DNA of 64,000 nt, taken from NCBI GenBank assembly GCA_947499005.1, contig CANMML010000006.1:62001-126000 (forward strand), given 5' to 3'. Source of the DNA: an uncultured Aquimarina sp. Lineage in GTDB: Bacteria > Bacteroidota > Bacteroidia > Flavobacteriales > Flavobacteriaceae. This document shows, piece after piece, positions 63,823 to 64,000 of this stretch. Made by a program: the position numbers and the translations under genes. A model generated the notes under the pieces. That model saw only the letters and a program-made list of their open reading frames with translations, was not told the DNA's origin and searched no databases. How positions within the stretch are numbered: position 1 is the first letter of the stretch; each line of letters starts with the position of its first letter.

Positions 63823-64000
63823 TCACTTTTTCAAACGATGTTTGTTTTGTTTTATAAATGCATCCCATCCAGAGTAACTTTTTACATTCCCTAATTTAGA
63901 ATTTGAATTGTAAAAATGGCAAACCGCAGCGGCCAGTCCGTCGGTAGCATCAAGGTTTTTTGGGATTTCTTTTAACCCAAGCATTTGCTGAAGCATTTTA
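63823..64000 (-). CDS. ruvC: Holliday junction resolvase RuvC, C-terminal part
   Basis: Translation of the minus strand from the right edge reads MLQQMLGLKEIPKNLDATDG, then LAAAVCHFYNS, to a TGA at 63823-63825. The DATDGLAAAVCH block matches the last conserved RuvC motif, with both aspartates that bind the catalytic metal. The start lies outside the window. Confidence 0.8.
   Translation of the reverse strand, partial: KMLQQMLGLKEIPKNLDATDGLAAAVCHFYNSNSKLGNVKSYSGWDAFIKQNKHRLKK

Overview
The window looks like chromosome from a marine member of the Flavobacteriaceae (Bacteroidota). Supporting signs are AT-rich DNA, TAnnTTTG-type -7 promoter elements, lipoproteins with an acidic patch right after the lipobox cysteine, two secreted proteins with type IX secretion (T9SS) C-terminal sorting domains, a PorT-like beta-barrel and a GH16 enzyme of the algal-galactan type. 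I cannot fix the genus. I saw no tRNA, rRNA, CRISPR array or intact insertion sequence.

Left edge to 6.3 kb: a truncated surface lipoprotein, a HExxH lipoprotein, a sensor kinase/LuxR-type regulator pair, a T9SS-exported propeller-like protein and an orphan LuxR-type regulator.

6.4-24.6 kb is an unusual island. Nine co-directional genes (6381-20257), mostly overlapping or a few bases apart, encode a second kinase/regulator pair, a catalase-related heme protein, a YiiX-type cysteine hydrolase, a cyclooxygenase-like heme dioxygenase, a cytoplasmic EAD-CHAT protease, an EAD-transmembrane-DUF4384 protein, a secreted caspase-like peptidase and a 1383-residue secreted protein whose caspase domain is split by a large insertion. 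Convergent to them lie a TPR-CHAT protease, a decayed caspase fragment and an unrecognised soluble beta-rich protein. A 16-bp palindrome with NarL-like 7-2-7 spacing (TCACCYT-N2-ARGGTGA) occurs at three intergenic promoter regions at the island's edges (5762, 6335, 24621), with a weaker copy at 1107. My hypothesis is a regulon coupling envelope sensing and fatty-acid oxygenation to caspase/CHAT proteolysis.

24.8-28.5 kb: a DUF2135 lipoprotein, a beta-barrel, a secreted protein with four internal repeats and a possible minus-strand small RNA. 28.5-38 kb: M3 peptidase, ECF sigma factor with ZAS-type anti-sigma factor, a membrane protein, truncated hemoglobin, FabH-like ketosynthase and sugar/lipid genes (GT-B glycosyltransferase, WbpD-like acetyltransferase, WbpB-like dehydrogenase, acyltransferase).

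38-47.5 kb: alpha-2-macroglobulin and penicillin-binding protein 1C genes separated by a RhuM-like/Doc toxin module. 47.8-57.8 kb: flavoprotein plus polyferredoxin, GH63-like glycosidase, alpha/beta hydrolase, choice-of-anchor I lipoprotein and a PadR regulator with a membrane partner. 57.8-64 kb: mfd, an OmpA-family lipoprotein, a T9SS-secreted GH16 enzyme and the 3' end of ruvC. Intergenic repeat families occur at about 23.7, 38.0, 47.6, 50.9, 53.8 and 54.8 kb.
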